Below are positions 1 to 8,499 of a stretch of 64,000 bases of DNA, one piece after another (within the stretch, counting starts at the first letter, position 1; every line of letters starts with the position of its first letter). The notes beneath the pieces are model-generated. The model ran no database searches. It was not told the DNA's origin and saw only the letters and a list, made by a program, of their open reading frames with translations. The position numbers and the translations under genes were made by a program. The stretch is from the NCBI GenBank assembly GCA_039821145.1, contig JBCBOS010000002.1, positions 369,354-433,353 of the forward strand, in the 5' to 3' direction. Source of the DNA: JBCCSZ01 sp039821145 (GTDB lineage: Bacteria; Bacteroidota; Bacteroidia; Chitinophagales; Saprospiraceae).

Positions 1-507
1 TTCGATGATGGTAGGCGTTGCCTGCAAAGGTTCCAATACCCCACCAATGCCGACGCCACCGCTCAAGTGAACGTGTCGGCCTATTTGGGCGCAAGAGCCG
101 ACGGTGGCCCAGGTATCGACCATTGAGCCACTACCCACCCAAGCGCCGATGTTGACATAGCTTGGCATTAGGATGACCCCTTTTTCAATGTAGGCTCCAT
201 GTCGAGCGATGGCATGGGGCACTACTCGAACCCCTTTCTCTGCATAGGCTCGTTTGAGGGGGATTTTATCGTGGAATTCAAATGGTCCCACTTCTATGGT
301 CTCCATTTGTTGGATGGGGAAGTACAGCACAACGGCTTTTTTGACCCAGTCATTGACCTGCCATCCGTCATCTGTTGGTTCTGCGACGCGCAACTCGCCA
401 ATGTCCAATAGGTCGAGCACTTTTCGAATGGCTTGCTTGCTTTCCTCTTTGTCGAGCAGGCTGCGATCATCCCAAATCTTCTCTATGGTATGTTTCAGTG
501 TTTCCAT
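1..507 (-). CDS. dapD: 2,3,4,5-tetrahydropyridine-2,6-dicarboxylate N-succinyltransferase (DapD), 3' end outside window
   Basis: Reading the minus strand from the ATG at 507 gives 169 codons that run off the left edge. The product begins METLKHTIEKIW and contains the family's linker and the beginning of a left-handed beta-helix acyltransferase domain (segments such as GAYIEKGVILMPSYVNIGA and GSMVDTWATVGSCAQIGRHV). DapD moves a succinyl group from succinyl-CoA to tetrahydrodipicolinate in the lysine/meso-diaminopimelate pathway in the cytoplasm. The family is usually about 270 residues, so roughly 100 C-terminal residues lie outside. It is divergent from the secreted protease that starts at 804. 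The family match is read directly from conserved hexapeptide-repeat sequence and is strong. Confidence 0.93.
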   Translation of the reverse strand, partial: METLKHTIEKIWDDRSLLDKEESKQAIRKVLDLLDIGELRVAEPTDDGWQVNDWVKKAVVLYFPIQQMETIEVGPFEFHDKIPLKRAYAEKGVRVVPHAIARHGAYIEKGVILMPSYVNIGAWVGSGSMVDTWATVGSCAQIGRHVHLSGGVGIGGVLEPLQATPTIIE

Positions 508-803
508 TTTAGGGGATTGAAAGTGTGAAGGGTTGCTTTAGAATGGAAGGGGAATTGGGTTCCCCTTGATCCATTGTAAATGGGCGGCCAAATTTATGAA
601 TATATTGTAGCAAAACTGACATGTTTTCAAGACATATTTTTCCATCGCCTCTGAAAAATCCTCTAATTTGTGAATAAATCTAATCAACAATCAGAGTGCA
701 TTCTCCAGACGCCCGCCTGGCCCGCCATTGAGGCACTGCCTGGCAGCATCGGACCGTGCTCTTGAAAACCACATTTTAGCTAAAAACCTAAATCCATCCT
801 TCG
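508..803. other. divergent intergenic region between dapD and the secreted protease
   Basis: This 296-bp gap must hold promoters for dapD (leftward) and the protease (rightward). It is AT-rich around 590-690. I see no convincing Bacteroidota -33/-7 pair, riboswitch or small ORF. Confidence 0.5.
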
Positions 804-3800
804 ATGACAAGATTTACATCTGTTGTCTCTCTGCTATTCTGTATTGCATGGACAAACCTGTCGTTACAGGCACAATCTGGGGCATTCAACCCTTGGACAA
901 ACATAGAGGAATCTCAGTTGCTCACTGCCCGCCAAGAACGCCCCATTGTTCCAAAGGAATACCAAACATTTTCCTTACAAGGCGAACAGCTGGACAATTT
1001 TCTGAAACAAGCGCCGATGCGTTTTTCAGATGCTGCCAATCGCACCCACCACTTGCTGAAACTGCCGATGCCCGATGGCTCTGCCCAATCCTTCCGCATC
1101 GTCAAAGCACCCGTGATGCATCCCGAGCTGGCAGCCAAATACCCCAGCTTATCTGCCTACGCAGGCTATGGGGTGGAAGATCCAACGGCTTATGCACGAT
1201 TTGTGTGGACACCAGCTGGCTTTCGCGCCGTGATCCTCAGTGGCCAAAGCCCCACGATCCTCATTGATCCCTATGCCAAGGGAGACAATCGGCACCACAT
1301 GAGCTATTTCAAAAAGAACTACGAGCGGGAACAGGCCCGCAAGTTTCACTGTGCTTTCGAAAGCAATGGGACAGAAATTGACCCGCATAGAGGCAGAGCA
1401 GAAAGGCGGGCTGGCGATTGCAATTTCAGAACCTATCGCCTGGCTTTGTCTTGCACGGGAGAATATGGCCAGTTTCACGGAGGAACCAAGGATTTGGTGA
1501 TGCAAGCGCTGGTCACCACCATGGCTCGTGTCAATGGCGTTTTTGAACGCGATCTGGGGCTGACAACCATCATGGTGCCCAACAACGATACCCTCATCTT
1601 CCTCAATGGCTCGACCGACCCCTACAGCAACAGCCAGTTTTTTGCCATGATGGGGCAAAACCAAACGACGGTAGATGCGCGAATCGGAAATGCCAACTAC
1701 GACATTGGCCACGTCTTCAGTACGTTTGACGGAGGGGTTGCCAGCCGGGCGGGGAATGTGTGCTTCAGCTCGGAGAAAGCCAGAGGAGTTACTGGACAAC
1801 CCGTGCCTGTCAATGACGGATTCGACATCGATTATGTCGCTCACGAAATGGGACACCAGTTGGGAGGTACCCACACGCAAAACAACAATTGCCAGCGCAC
1901 GGTGGCCACCGCCGTGGAGCCTGGAAGTGCTTCTACCATCATGGGTTATGCAGGCATTTGCAATCCCAACGTTCAAACCGGCAGCGACGACTACTACCAC
2001 GCGGCCAACCTGGCTCAAATTGCCCGCTACACCAACCAGCAGACGGGCAGCATCTGTGCCACTGTCATCAATACCAACAATACTCCGCCCAATGTGAGTG
2101 CTGGAGAAGATTACACCATCCCGGCTTTGACTCCCTTTGTGTTGACGGCAGATGGCAGCGACGACGATGGAGATGCCCTCACCTATTGCTGGGAACAAAT
2201 GGACAACGAACCCAGCCCCATGCCACCAGAGCCTACTTCCGATGGCGGACCGATGTTTCGCTCGCTGCAACCCGTGGCCAGCCCATCCCGGACCTTTCCC
2301 CGCTTGGAAAATCTGGTCGACAATGCATCGGACCGATGGGAGGTATTGCCAGGGGTGAGTCGTGCGATGGATTTCCGAGTGACAGTCCGCGACAATCGCA
2401 TGGGAGGGGGCTGTACCTCTGAGGACGACATGCGGGTAAATGTCACCAACTCTGCCGGCCCTTTTGTGGTCTTGCAGCCCAATACCCAACTGACTTGGTT
2501 GGTCAACGACTTTGAGACCGTTCGCTGGGATGTTGCCAATACCGACCAGGCACCTGTCAGCTGCAGCGAAGTGAACATCCTGCTCTCTACAGATGGCGGG
2601 TTGACCTATCCGGTGACACTGGCCAGCAATGTGCCGAATTCTGGCTCCGCCATCATCACTGTTCCCAACAACATCAGTGAAGATTGTCGAGTGCGGGTCA
2701 TTTGTGCCGACAACATCTTTTTCGACATTTCCAACGAAGATTTCATCATCGCAGCCCCACAGTCTCCGGGCGTTGCCCTGTTGGCCCAGCCAGAATCCCA
2801 GTCGCAGTGCGGATCGGAGCCAGCCATTTACCGCCTCCGATTCAACTCCTTGGCAAACTTCTCCGATCAGATCGACCTTAGAGTAGAAGGCGTACCAATG
2901 GGGGCCACCTCCTCCTTCAGCACCAATTCCTTTGTCCCTTCACAAGATGTCGACTTCACTGTCTCTGGCCTCGACAATGTGGCCGATGGTCAATACGACT
3001 TAGTGGTGTATGCCGACTGGCAGGGAGAGACACAGGACTCTTTCTTGCTCTCCATGGACTTGTTCAATGTGACTCCTTCGACGATCAACTTGAGTGAGCC
3101 ATTTGATGGTTCCAAAGAATTGCGTCCGGGAGAGCCACTGCTGTGGGAGGCGAATGTCTTGTCCCAGAGCTATGTGGTAGAAATTGCCAACAACCCAACC
3201 TTTGCGGCGGGAACCTTGGTAGAAGTGGCAGAGGTCAGTGAGCCAATGTATACACCGATCCGTCTGTTGCCCACCGGGGTGTACTACTGGCGAGTGCGCG
3301 GTGTGAATGCCTGTGGCGAAGGAGAGGGGTCCAGCGTCTTTAGCTTTCAGTTGTTCAATACAGAATGTCGGCAGTTCCAGAGTGGTGATGTGCCGAAGAT
3401 CATCAGTTCTTCCTCGCCGGGGATTTACACTTCCAATTTCAATCTGACACAGGACTTCAATATTCTGGATTTGAATGTTCAACTCAATGTTCGCCACCGG
3501 AATGTGGGGGATGTGATCGCCATGCTCAAAAGCCCAAGCCTCGACACCATCTTGCTCATGGATCGGCCAGGAGTTCCAGACAGTCAATTTGGCTGTGAAG
3601 AGGATGACATAGATGTTGTGTTTGACGATGAAGCAACATTGTCTGCCGATGAGTTGGAGACGACATGTGATCCCTTTGATGAGTCTGCCATTGAAGGCAC
3701 CTTCCAACCCATTGAGCCATTGTCTGTTTTGCGAAGCAAAGCTGCCCGCGGTCTCTGGCAACTGATCCTGGAAGATCCCACAGAAGACGATGGTGGTTTT

Positions 3801-5345
3801 GTTCGGTCTTGGGGCATCGAGGTATGCTTTGAGCGCGATTTGCCAGAGGCCACTGGATTGTTGAAAAACTTTACCCTCTTGGTTGTCAACGGAACGATGG
3901 AACCAATTTCGAAGCAGTTTTTGGAAGGAAGCAAATCGGGCTTGGTGCCACAGAACATCCAATACACTCTTCTAGAAGAACCCAGCAATGGACTGTTGAT
4001 GTTAATGAATGACACCCTTCGATTCGGAGATGTCTTTACCCAACAGGCCATCGATGATGGATCACTGGCCTATCAACACGATGGGTCTGATACAGACAGC
4101 GATGAATTCCGCTTTGACTTGGGAGACAGCCAAGGGGGATGGTTGCCCAATAATACCTTCTCCATCAACATCATCGACGGAACGCAGACGGAGGCCAGCA
4201 TCCTGCAGGAGTCTCTCATCGCCTGCAATGGCGAAAATACTGCTTCTCTTGTGGTCATTGCCGCAGGAGGAACGCCCCCTTATGAATACAGTTTGGATGG
4301 TGTCAACTTTCAGGTCGACAGCCTCTTTGCCAATCTGGGGGCAGGCATGTATACCCTCACCATCCGGGATGGCAACAGCCAAACGATCACGCGGATGGTC
4401 GACGTCACCCAACCCGATGCCTTGGATGTGACGACAAGCAGTCTGTTCCGAGAGGTGACAGCCATTCCAAGTGGCGGGATCTCTCCCTACGAATACAGTC
4501 TGAATGGCATTTCCTACCAAAGTGACAGCACTTTTGTCAATGTTGCCAATGGAGATTACGTCCTGCGAATCCGCGATGCCAATGGCTGCCTGGACAGTAC
4601 CCAATTGTCGATCAATGTGCCCAATTTGACAGCCAGCATCTCCATGGTGGAAGATGCGACTTGCTTTGATGGAATGGATGGTGTTGTCAACATAGAAGTG
4701 ACCGATGGCATTCCTCCCTATGAATACAGCCTGGATGGCACCAACTTTACCACGGACAATCCGATTACTGGCGTTTCGGCAGGTACTTACACGATTCGGG
4801 TCAGAGACAGCATTGATCAATTGATTCGCCTGTCCAATGTCACAGTGGAGCAGCCCGATCAGATCGAGTTTACGGTGGAGGTGAACCTGGACAGTGTTCG
4901 GGTGCTCAACCCCATGGGAGGAACGGGGCCTTTGGAATACAGCTTGGATGGCACGAACTTCCAAGCGGAACCTCTATTTACGGAGGTAGACAACGGTACT
5001 TATACATTAGTGGTACGAGATGCCAATGGTTGTACGGAGACCCAAGAAGTGGAGGTAGACGTCATGGTCAGTGTATTTGATCCACAAAGCAATTGGGACA
5101 TTGAGGTATTGCCCAATCCGAACCGAGGCAGTTTCCGCCTGCGCATGGACATACAGAGTGGCCGGGAGTTGCAAGTGCGACTGTTTGATGGCCTGGGCCG
5201 TCTGGTGCATCGCGAACAACTGGAGGCCAGCATTGGCCAGCTGGACCATTTGTTGCAATTGGAACAGCTTCCAACAGGCCTATATCATTTGGAAGTGACG
5301 AATGGACAGTTGGTGGGCCGGGCCAAGGTATTGCTCAGCCGATGA
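804..5345 (+). CDS. secreted multidomain reprolysin-like zinc metalloprotease with SprB repeats and T9SS sorting domain
   Basis: 1513 residues. An N-terminal signal peptide (hydrophobic SVVSLLFCIAW, likely cut after LQAQ) is followed by a propeptide and a reprolysin-type catalytic domain with zinc site HEMGHQLGGTH, ligands H347, H351 and H357 and catalytic E348. Next come a PKD/REJ-like domain starting near VSAGEDYTIP (about 430), Ig/fibronectin-like segments, a proprotein-convertase P-like jelly roll (about 870-1010, ending in RSWGIEVCF), a cadherin/CSPG-like repeat, four SprB repeats (about 1155-1410), and a C-terminal T9SS type A sorting domain beginning DIEVLPNPNRGSFRL. The protein is therefore inferred to be exported by Sec, carried across the outer membrane by T9SS, and attached to the surface or released. 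Substrate is unknown. A strong hairpin terminator follows the stop. Confidence 0.9.
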   Translation: MTRFTSVVSLLFCIAWTNLSLQAQSGAFNPWTNIEESQLLTARQERPIVPKEYQTFSLQGEQLDNFLKQAPMRFSDAANRTHHLLKLPMPDGSAQSFRIVKAPVMHPELAAKYPSLSAYAGYGVEDPTAYARFVWTPAGFRAVILSGQSPTILIDPYAKGDNRHHMSYFKKNYEREQARKFHCAFESNGTEIDPHRGRAERRAGDCNFRTYRLALSCTGEYGQFHGGTKDLVMQALVTTMARVNGVFERDLGLTTIMVPNNDTLIFLNGSTDPYSNSQFFAMMGQNQTTVDARIGNANYDIGHVFSTFDGGVASRAGNVCFSSEKARGVTGQPVPVNDGFDIDYVAHEMGHQLGGTHTQNNNCQRTVATAVEPGSASTIMGYAGICNPNVQTGSDDYYHAANLAQIARYTNQQTGSICATVINTNNTPPNVSAGEDYTIPALTPFVLTADGSDDDGDALTYCWEQMDNEPSPMPPEPTSDGGPMFRSLQPVASPSRTFPRLENLVDNASDRWEVLPGVSRAMDFRVTVRDNRMGGGCTSEDDMRVNVTNSAGPFVVLQPNTQLTWLVNDFETVRWDVANTDQAPVSCSEVNILLSTDGGLTYPVTLASNVPNSGSAIITVPNNISEDCRVRVICADNIFFDISNEDFIIAAPQSPGVALLAQPESQSQCGSEPAIYRLRFNSLANFSDQIDLRVEGVPMGATSSFSTNSFVPSQDVDFTVSGLDNVADGQYDLVVYADWQGETQDSFLLSMDLFNVTPSTINLSEPFDGSKELRPGEPLLWEANVLSQSYVVEIANNPTFAAGTLVEVAEVSEPMYTPIRLLPTGVYYWRVRGVNACGEGEGSSVFSFQLFNTECRQFQSGDVPKIISSSSPGIYTSNFNLTQDFNILDLNVQLNVRHRNVGDVIAMLKSPSLDTILLMDRPGVPDSQFGCEEDDIDVVFDDEATLSADELETTCDPFDESAIEGTFQPIEPLSVLRSKAARGLWQLILEDPTEDDGGFVRSWGIEVCFERDLPEATGLLKNFTLLVVNGTMEPISKQFLEGSKSGLVPQNIQYTLLEEPSNGLLMLMNDTLRFGDVFTQQAIDDGSLAYQHDGSDTDSDEFRFDLGDSQGGWLPNNTFSINIIDGTQTEASILQESLIACNGENTASLVVIAAGGTPPYEYSLDGVNFQVDSLFANLGAGMYTLTIRDGNSQTITRMVDVTQPDALDVTTSSLFREVTAIPSGGISPYEYSLNGISYQSDSTFVNVANGDYVLRIRDANGCLDSTQLSINVPNLTASISMVEDATCFDGMDGVVNIEVTDGIPPYEYSLDGTNFTTDNPITGVSAGTYTIRVRDSIDQLIRLSNVTVEQPDQIEFTVEVNLDSVRVLNPMGGTGPLEYSLDGTNFQAEPLFTEVDNGTYTLVVRDANGCTETQEVEVDVMVSVFDPQSNWDIEVLPNPNRGSFRLRMDIQSGRELQVRLFDGLGRLVHREQLEASIGQLDHLLQLEQLPTGLYHLEVTNGQLVGRAKVLLSR
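4267..5034 (+). repeat. four in-frame SprB-type repeats inside the metalloprotease gene
   Basis: Four protein repeats sharing the pattern PPYEYSLDGxxF....G.YTLxIRDxNGC start near 4267, 4474, 4704 and 4918. SprB repeats occur in Flavobacterium gliding adhesin SprB and in many Bacteroidota surface proteins. Here they are diverged at the DNA level, so they are old rather than recently amplified. Confidence 0.85.
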
Positions 5346-5351
5346 GCAGGA

Positions 5352-5418
5352 TGGGAGCCATCTCAGGGATGGACACGAAGTTTTGTACTTTGGGCCTTGA
5401 GATGGCTCCCACTTTTTT
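5352..5418. terminator. 14-bp perfect hairpin terminator between convergent protease and rnr genes
   Basis: TGGGAGCCATCTCA at 5352-5365 pairs perfectly with TGAGATGGCTCCCA at 5398-5411, with a 32-nt loop, and is followed on the plus strand by CTTTTTT (5412-5418). It ends the rightward protease transcript. The stem can also form in the leftward rnr transcript, whose stop codon is at 5417-5419, but there the hairpin is not followed by a good U tract. Confidence 0.8.
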
Positions 5419-7654
5419 ACAATTCTTCTTCCTCTTCTTCAGGAGCATCCACCCACACCATGTCGATCTTGCGTCTGGCGAGGTCGGCATTGATGATTTT
5501 GACCCACACAGTTTGTCCCATCCGCAAGACAGTCCCTGAGCGCAAGCCTTTCGCACTCAGCCTGCCATAGCTCACCTCAAAGGGCTCATCCATGCTGCTG
5601 AAACGCGCCATGCCTTCGCAGCGATTTTCTTTGATCTCCACATAGATTCCCTGGTCGTGAAAACCAGAGATGGCACCTTCAAAAACTTCCCCGATTCTGC
5701 CTTCGATGAATTCGACCTGTTTGTATTTGATCGACTCTCGTTCGGCATCCTGGGCCTTGCGTTCTTGGTTGGAAATGTGTCTGCACTGTTCTTCCAGCAC
5801 CCCTTTGTCAAAGTAGGTGGTCTCTTCCAAATTGGCTTCCAACACTCGGTGGGCCAACACATCGGCATAGCGTCGGATGGGTGAGGTGAAGTGGGTGTAG
5901 TGCTCAAATCCAAGGCCGTAGTGACCAATGTTTTCCGTGGTGTAAATGGCCTTGGCCATGGTGCGGATCGCAATGGGTTCGAGCAACTTGAGGCTTTCAT
6001 CCTCGCGGGCAGCGGCTGCCAATCGGTTGAACGAATCGGCGATTTTGGCAGGGGTGTCCAACTCCATTGTGAAGCCGAGCTGTGCTGCATAGGTGGCAAA
6101 CTCCATGAGCTTTTCCTGATCGGGTTGGTCGTGTACTCGATAGACGAAGGGCACTTCTTTGGATTTGCTCTTTTTGCTGATGTAAGCGGCAACTTCCCGG
6201 TTGGCCAGCAACATGAAATCTTCGATCAATAAATGGGCGTCCTTGCGCTCTTTGACATATACTTCGATGGGCGTTCCTTCTTCGTCCAGTTTGAATTTGA
6301 CTTCTTCGGCTTCAAAGGAAATGGCGCCTTTCTTGAATTTTTCTTTGCGCAGCTTCTTGGCCAACTCGTTGAGTTTCGCCAATTCAGTGGCATAATCTCC
6401 TTCCTCGGACTCCAATACTCGTTGGGCTTCTCCATAGGCGTAGCGGCGGTCGGAATGGATGACGGTTCGGCCAAACCATCGACTTTTTACTTTGCCCTTT
6501 TTGTCGAATTGAAAGACGGCTGAAAAGGTGAGTTTGTCTTCCTTGGGGCGAAGAGAACAAAGACCATTGGACAGGCGCTCGGGCAGCATGGGCAATACCC
6601 GGTCGACCAGGTATACCGAGGTGGAGCGACGGAAGGCCGATTTATCCAAGGCGGTTTTGGACTTGACATAGTGGGTGACATCGGCAATGTGAACACCGAT
6701 TTCGACTTCGTCATTTTCCAGAAACTCGATGGAAAGTGCATCGTCAAAATCCTTGGCATCAACTGGGTCGATGGTGAAGGTGGTGATGGCTCGCATGTCT
6801 CGTCGGCGCAGAATTTCTTCTTGGGCGATGTCTGTAGAAAAGGCCTCTGCCTCGGCGATGACTTCTTCGGGAAAGTCCAGGTCAAAGCCATTGTTGAGCA
6901 GAATGGACTTCATCTCCAATTCATTGCCGCCTACCGAGCCCAATACAGAGGTGACGATGCCGCGCGGGCTGTGGTTGTGTCGGGTGGGCCAATCGGTGAC
7001 CTTGACCACCACCTTGTCTCGGTCTTCTGCGTTTTGAATGTCCTTGAGGTGGACGAACACATCGACGGGCATGTTTTGCCGATCGGGAATGAAGATGCCG
7101 TATTTTCGAGACAGGTGAAGGGTTCCGATGAAGTATTCGGTGGATCGTTGCAGTACCGCGACCACCTCCCCTTCCGGACGTCTGCCATTGCGCCAGTGCT
7201 TGAGGGCGATGCGGACTTTGTCGCCATGGAAGGCAAAATTCATTCGGCGTGCAGGGACATAGACGTCCTGCTCCATATTGTCTACGATGATGTAGGCAGC
7301 CCCGGTGCGGGTCATGTCTACATAGCCCTCGACAGTTTTGCCTCGAACTTCTTTGGTTCGCGAGCTGGTCCTGCTGCTGTTGCTGTGGGAATGAGAGGTA
7401 GAATCTTCGGAAAGGCTCTCTTTGTTGAGTCGAAATTTGTATTCGTCTATGGGGAGGAGTTTTCCTTCTTGTTGGAGTGTTGTCAGCGCGTGATGAACAG
7501 AATCCTTGGTGTTGAAAATCTTCAGTTTTTTGATGATTTGTTTGGCGCTGAAGCGTTTTTTGGGATTGTGTTTGAAAAGTCTGAATACCTCTTTTCTCAA
7601 TTGTCCCGCTCTGAGTTTTTTTCCTTTGATGGGACTTTTTTTCTTTCTTGTCAT
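5417..7654 (-). CDS. rnr: ribonuclease R
   Basis: 745 residues of the RNase II/R (RNB) family, a 3'-5' exoribonuclease that degrades structured RNA in the cytoplasm. A basic N-terminus with a winged-helix segment is followed by cold-shock-like OB folds, the RNB catalytic domain with the DAKDFDDA motif (D299, D302, D304 and D305, the metal-binding aspartates), and a C-terminal S1 domain (ISGFHDQGIYVEIKENRCEG). The tail is acidic (DAPEEEEEEL). Length is normal for Bacteroidota RNase R. Its stop lies within the terminator shared with the upstream convergent protease gene. Confidence 0.95.
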   Translation of the reverse strand: MTRKKKSPIKGKKLRAGQLRKEVFRLFKHNPKKRFSAKQIIKKLKIFNTKDSVHHALTTLQQEGKLLPIDEYKFRLNKESLSEDSTSHSHSNSSRTSSRTKEVRGKTVEGYVDMTRTGAAYIIVDNMEQDVYVPARRMNFAFHGDKVRIALKHWRNGRRPEGEVVAVLQRSTEYFIGTLHLSRKYGIFIPDRQNMPVDVFVHLKDIQNAEDRDKVVVKVTDWPTRHNHSPRGIVTSVLGSVGGNELEMKSILLNNGFDLDFPEEVIAEAEAFSTDIAQEEILRRRDMRAITTFTIDPVDAKDFDDALSIEFLENDEVEIGVHIADVTHYVKSKTALDKSAFRRSTSVYLVDRVLPMLPERLSNGLCSLRPKEDKLTFSAVFQFDKKGKVKSRWFGRTVIHSDRRYAYGEAQRVLESEEGDYATELAKLNELAKKLRKEKFKKGAISFEAEEVKFKLDEEGTPIEVYVKERKDAHLLIEDFMLLANREVAAYISKKSKSKEVPFVYRVHDQPDQEKLMEFATYAAQLGFTMELDTPAKIADSFNRLAAAAREDESLKLLEPIAIRTMAKAIYTTENIGHYGLGFEHYTHFTSPIRRYADVLAHRVLEANLEETTYFDKGVLEEQCRHISNQERKAQDAERESIKYKQVEFIEGRIGEVFEGAISGFHDQGIYVEIKENRCEGMARFSSMDEPFEVSYGRLSAKGLRSGTVLRMGQTVWVKIINADLARRKIDMVWVDAPEEEEEEL

Positions 7655-7719
7655 GGTGTTTTTTGTGCCCTATTGTTTGGGCTTTGTATCTATTCAATTT
7701 AATATAGGTTGCGATTCAT

Positions 7720-8244
7720 TCATTGCAACTTTTGTTCATTCAGTACGACGATCTCTCCGTCTTCCAGCAATTCCATCAAAATGGTTTGGCTGTTGGAGGC
7801 ATCGTATTGTGTTTCGTCGTTCGAATCTGTGATGCCACCGACTACGTAGATGGTTCCATCTTCTTTGAAAGTAGCCACTGAGCGAACCAACGTTTGATCC
7901 ATTGCTTTGGTTCCGGCAATACCTTTGTGTTCGATCACATGGCCCTTTTTGTCCAATACCATCAGGACGTATTCGTAGGTCAGCAAGCTGGCTTTCCAGT
8001 AGATCAGTGCGTGTATGTCTTTGTGTGTTGGCAGGCGAAAACAGGGAATGTATTCTGTGAACTCGTCAGCCACTCCTTGTTGCGGTTCTATGTACTGGCG
8101 AACCATGACTTCGGAAAACGGTTTGTTTTCCTGGCTGAAGGTGTGGTGCAGATCAGTTGTCAGGGTAATGGGCAGGTCCACCTTCGGAAATGCATTCAAA
8201 AAGGAAGACAAGGGGATCTTGGTATTGGGCTTTTTATTGGTCAT
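7720..8244 (-). CDS. hypothetical protein
   Basis: 174 residues from the ATG at 8244 (MTNKKPNTKIPLSSF). The frame stays open upstream to 8310, but that extension (MFWMWHNCLASNYLY) is unlike the rest and falls in AT-rich intergenic sequence, so the internal start is preferred. No signal peptide or membrane segment. The C-terminal half has alternating beta-strand-like stretches (YEYVLMVLDKKGHVIEHKGI, TIYVVGGITDSND), reminiscent of small beta-sheet proteins, but I do not recognise a family. It is 65 bp upstream of rnr on the same strand and may be co-transcribed with it. Confidence 0.7.
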   Translation of the reverse strand: MTNKKPNTKIPLSSFLNAFPKVDLPITLTTDLHHTFSQENKPFSEVMVRQYIEPQQGVADEFTEYIPCFRLPTHKDIHALIYWKASLLTYEYVLMVLDKKGHVIEHKGIAGTKAMDQTLVRSVATFKEDGTIYVVGGITDSNDETQYDASNSQTILMELLEDGEIVVLNEQKLQ

Positions 8245-8499
8245 GCCGATCAATTTTGGACAAAGATACAGATAATTGCTGGCTAGGCAGTTGTGCCACA
8301 TCCAAAACAAGGGATTGGGGGACTTTGTTGAGTTGTCCCAATGCGAGGATTTGACACGCTTTCAGTGAATTGCTTGGAAAAGACAGGGAAAAGGCTTTGA
8401 ACTTCATATTAAATATTTATATTATGGGTTTGTGGAAAAGTTTGTTTGCATTGCCAGGATAAAACCAGTAAATACAGGCAGTAATTGACCAAAAGACAG

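Noticed and set aside
1149..2489. Long minus-strand open frame of 446 residues antisense to the metalloprotease
   Set aside because: It is the complement of a well-supported domain, its product has a repetitive His/Gly/Val composition and no recognisable motif.
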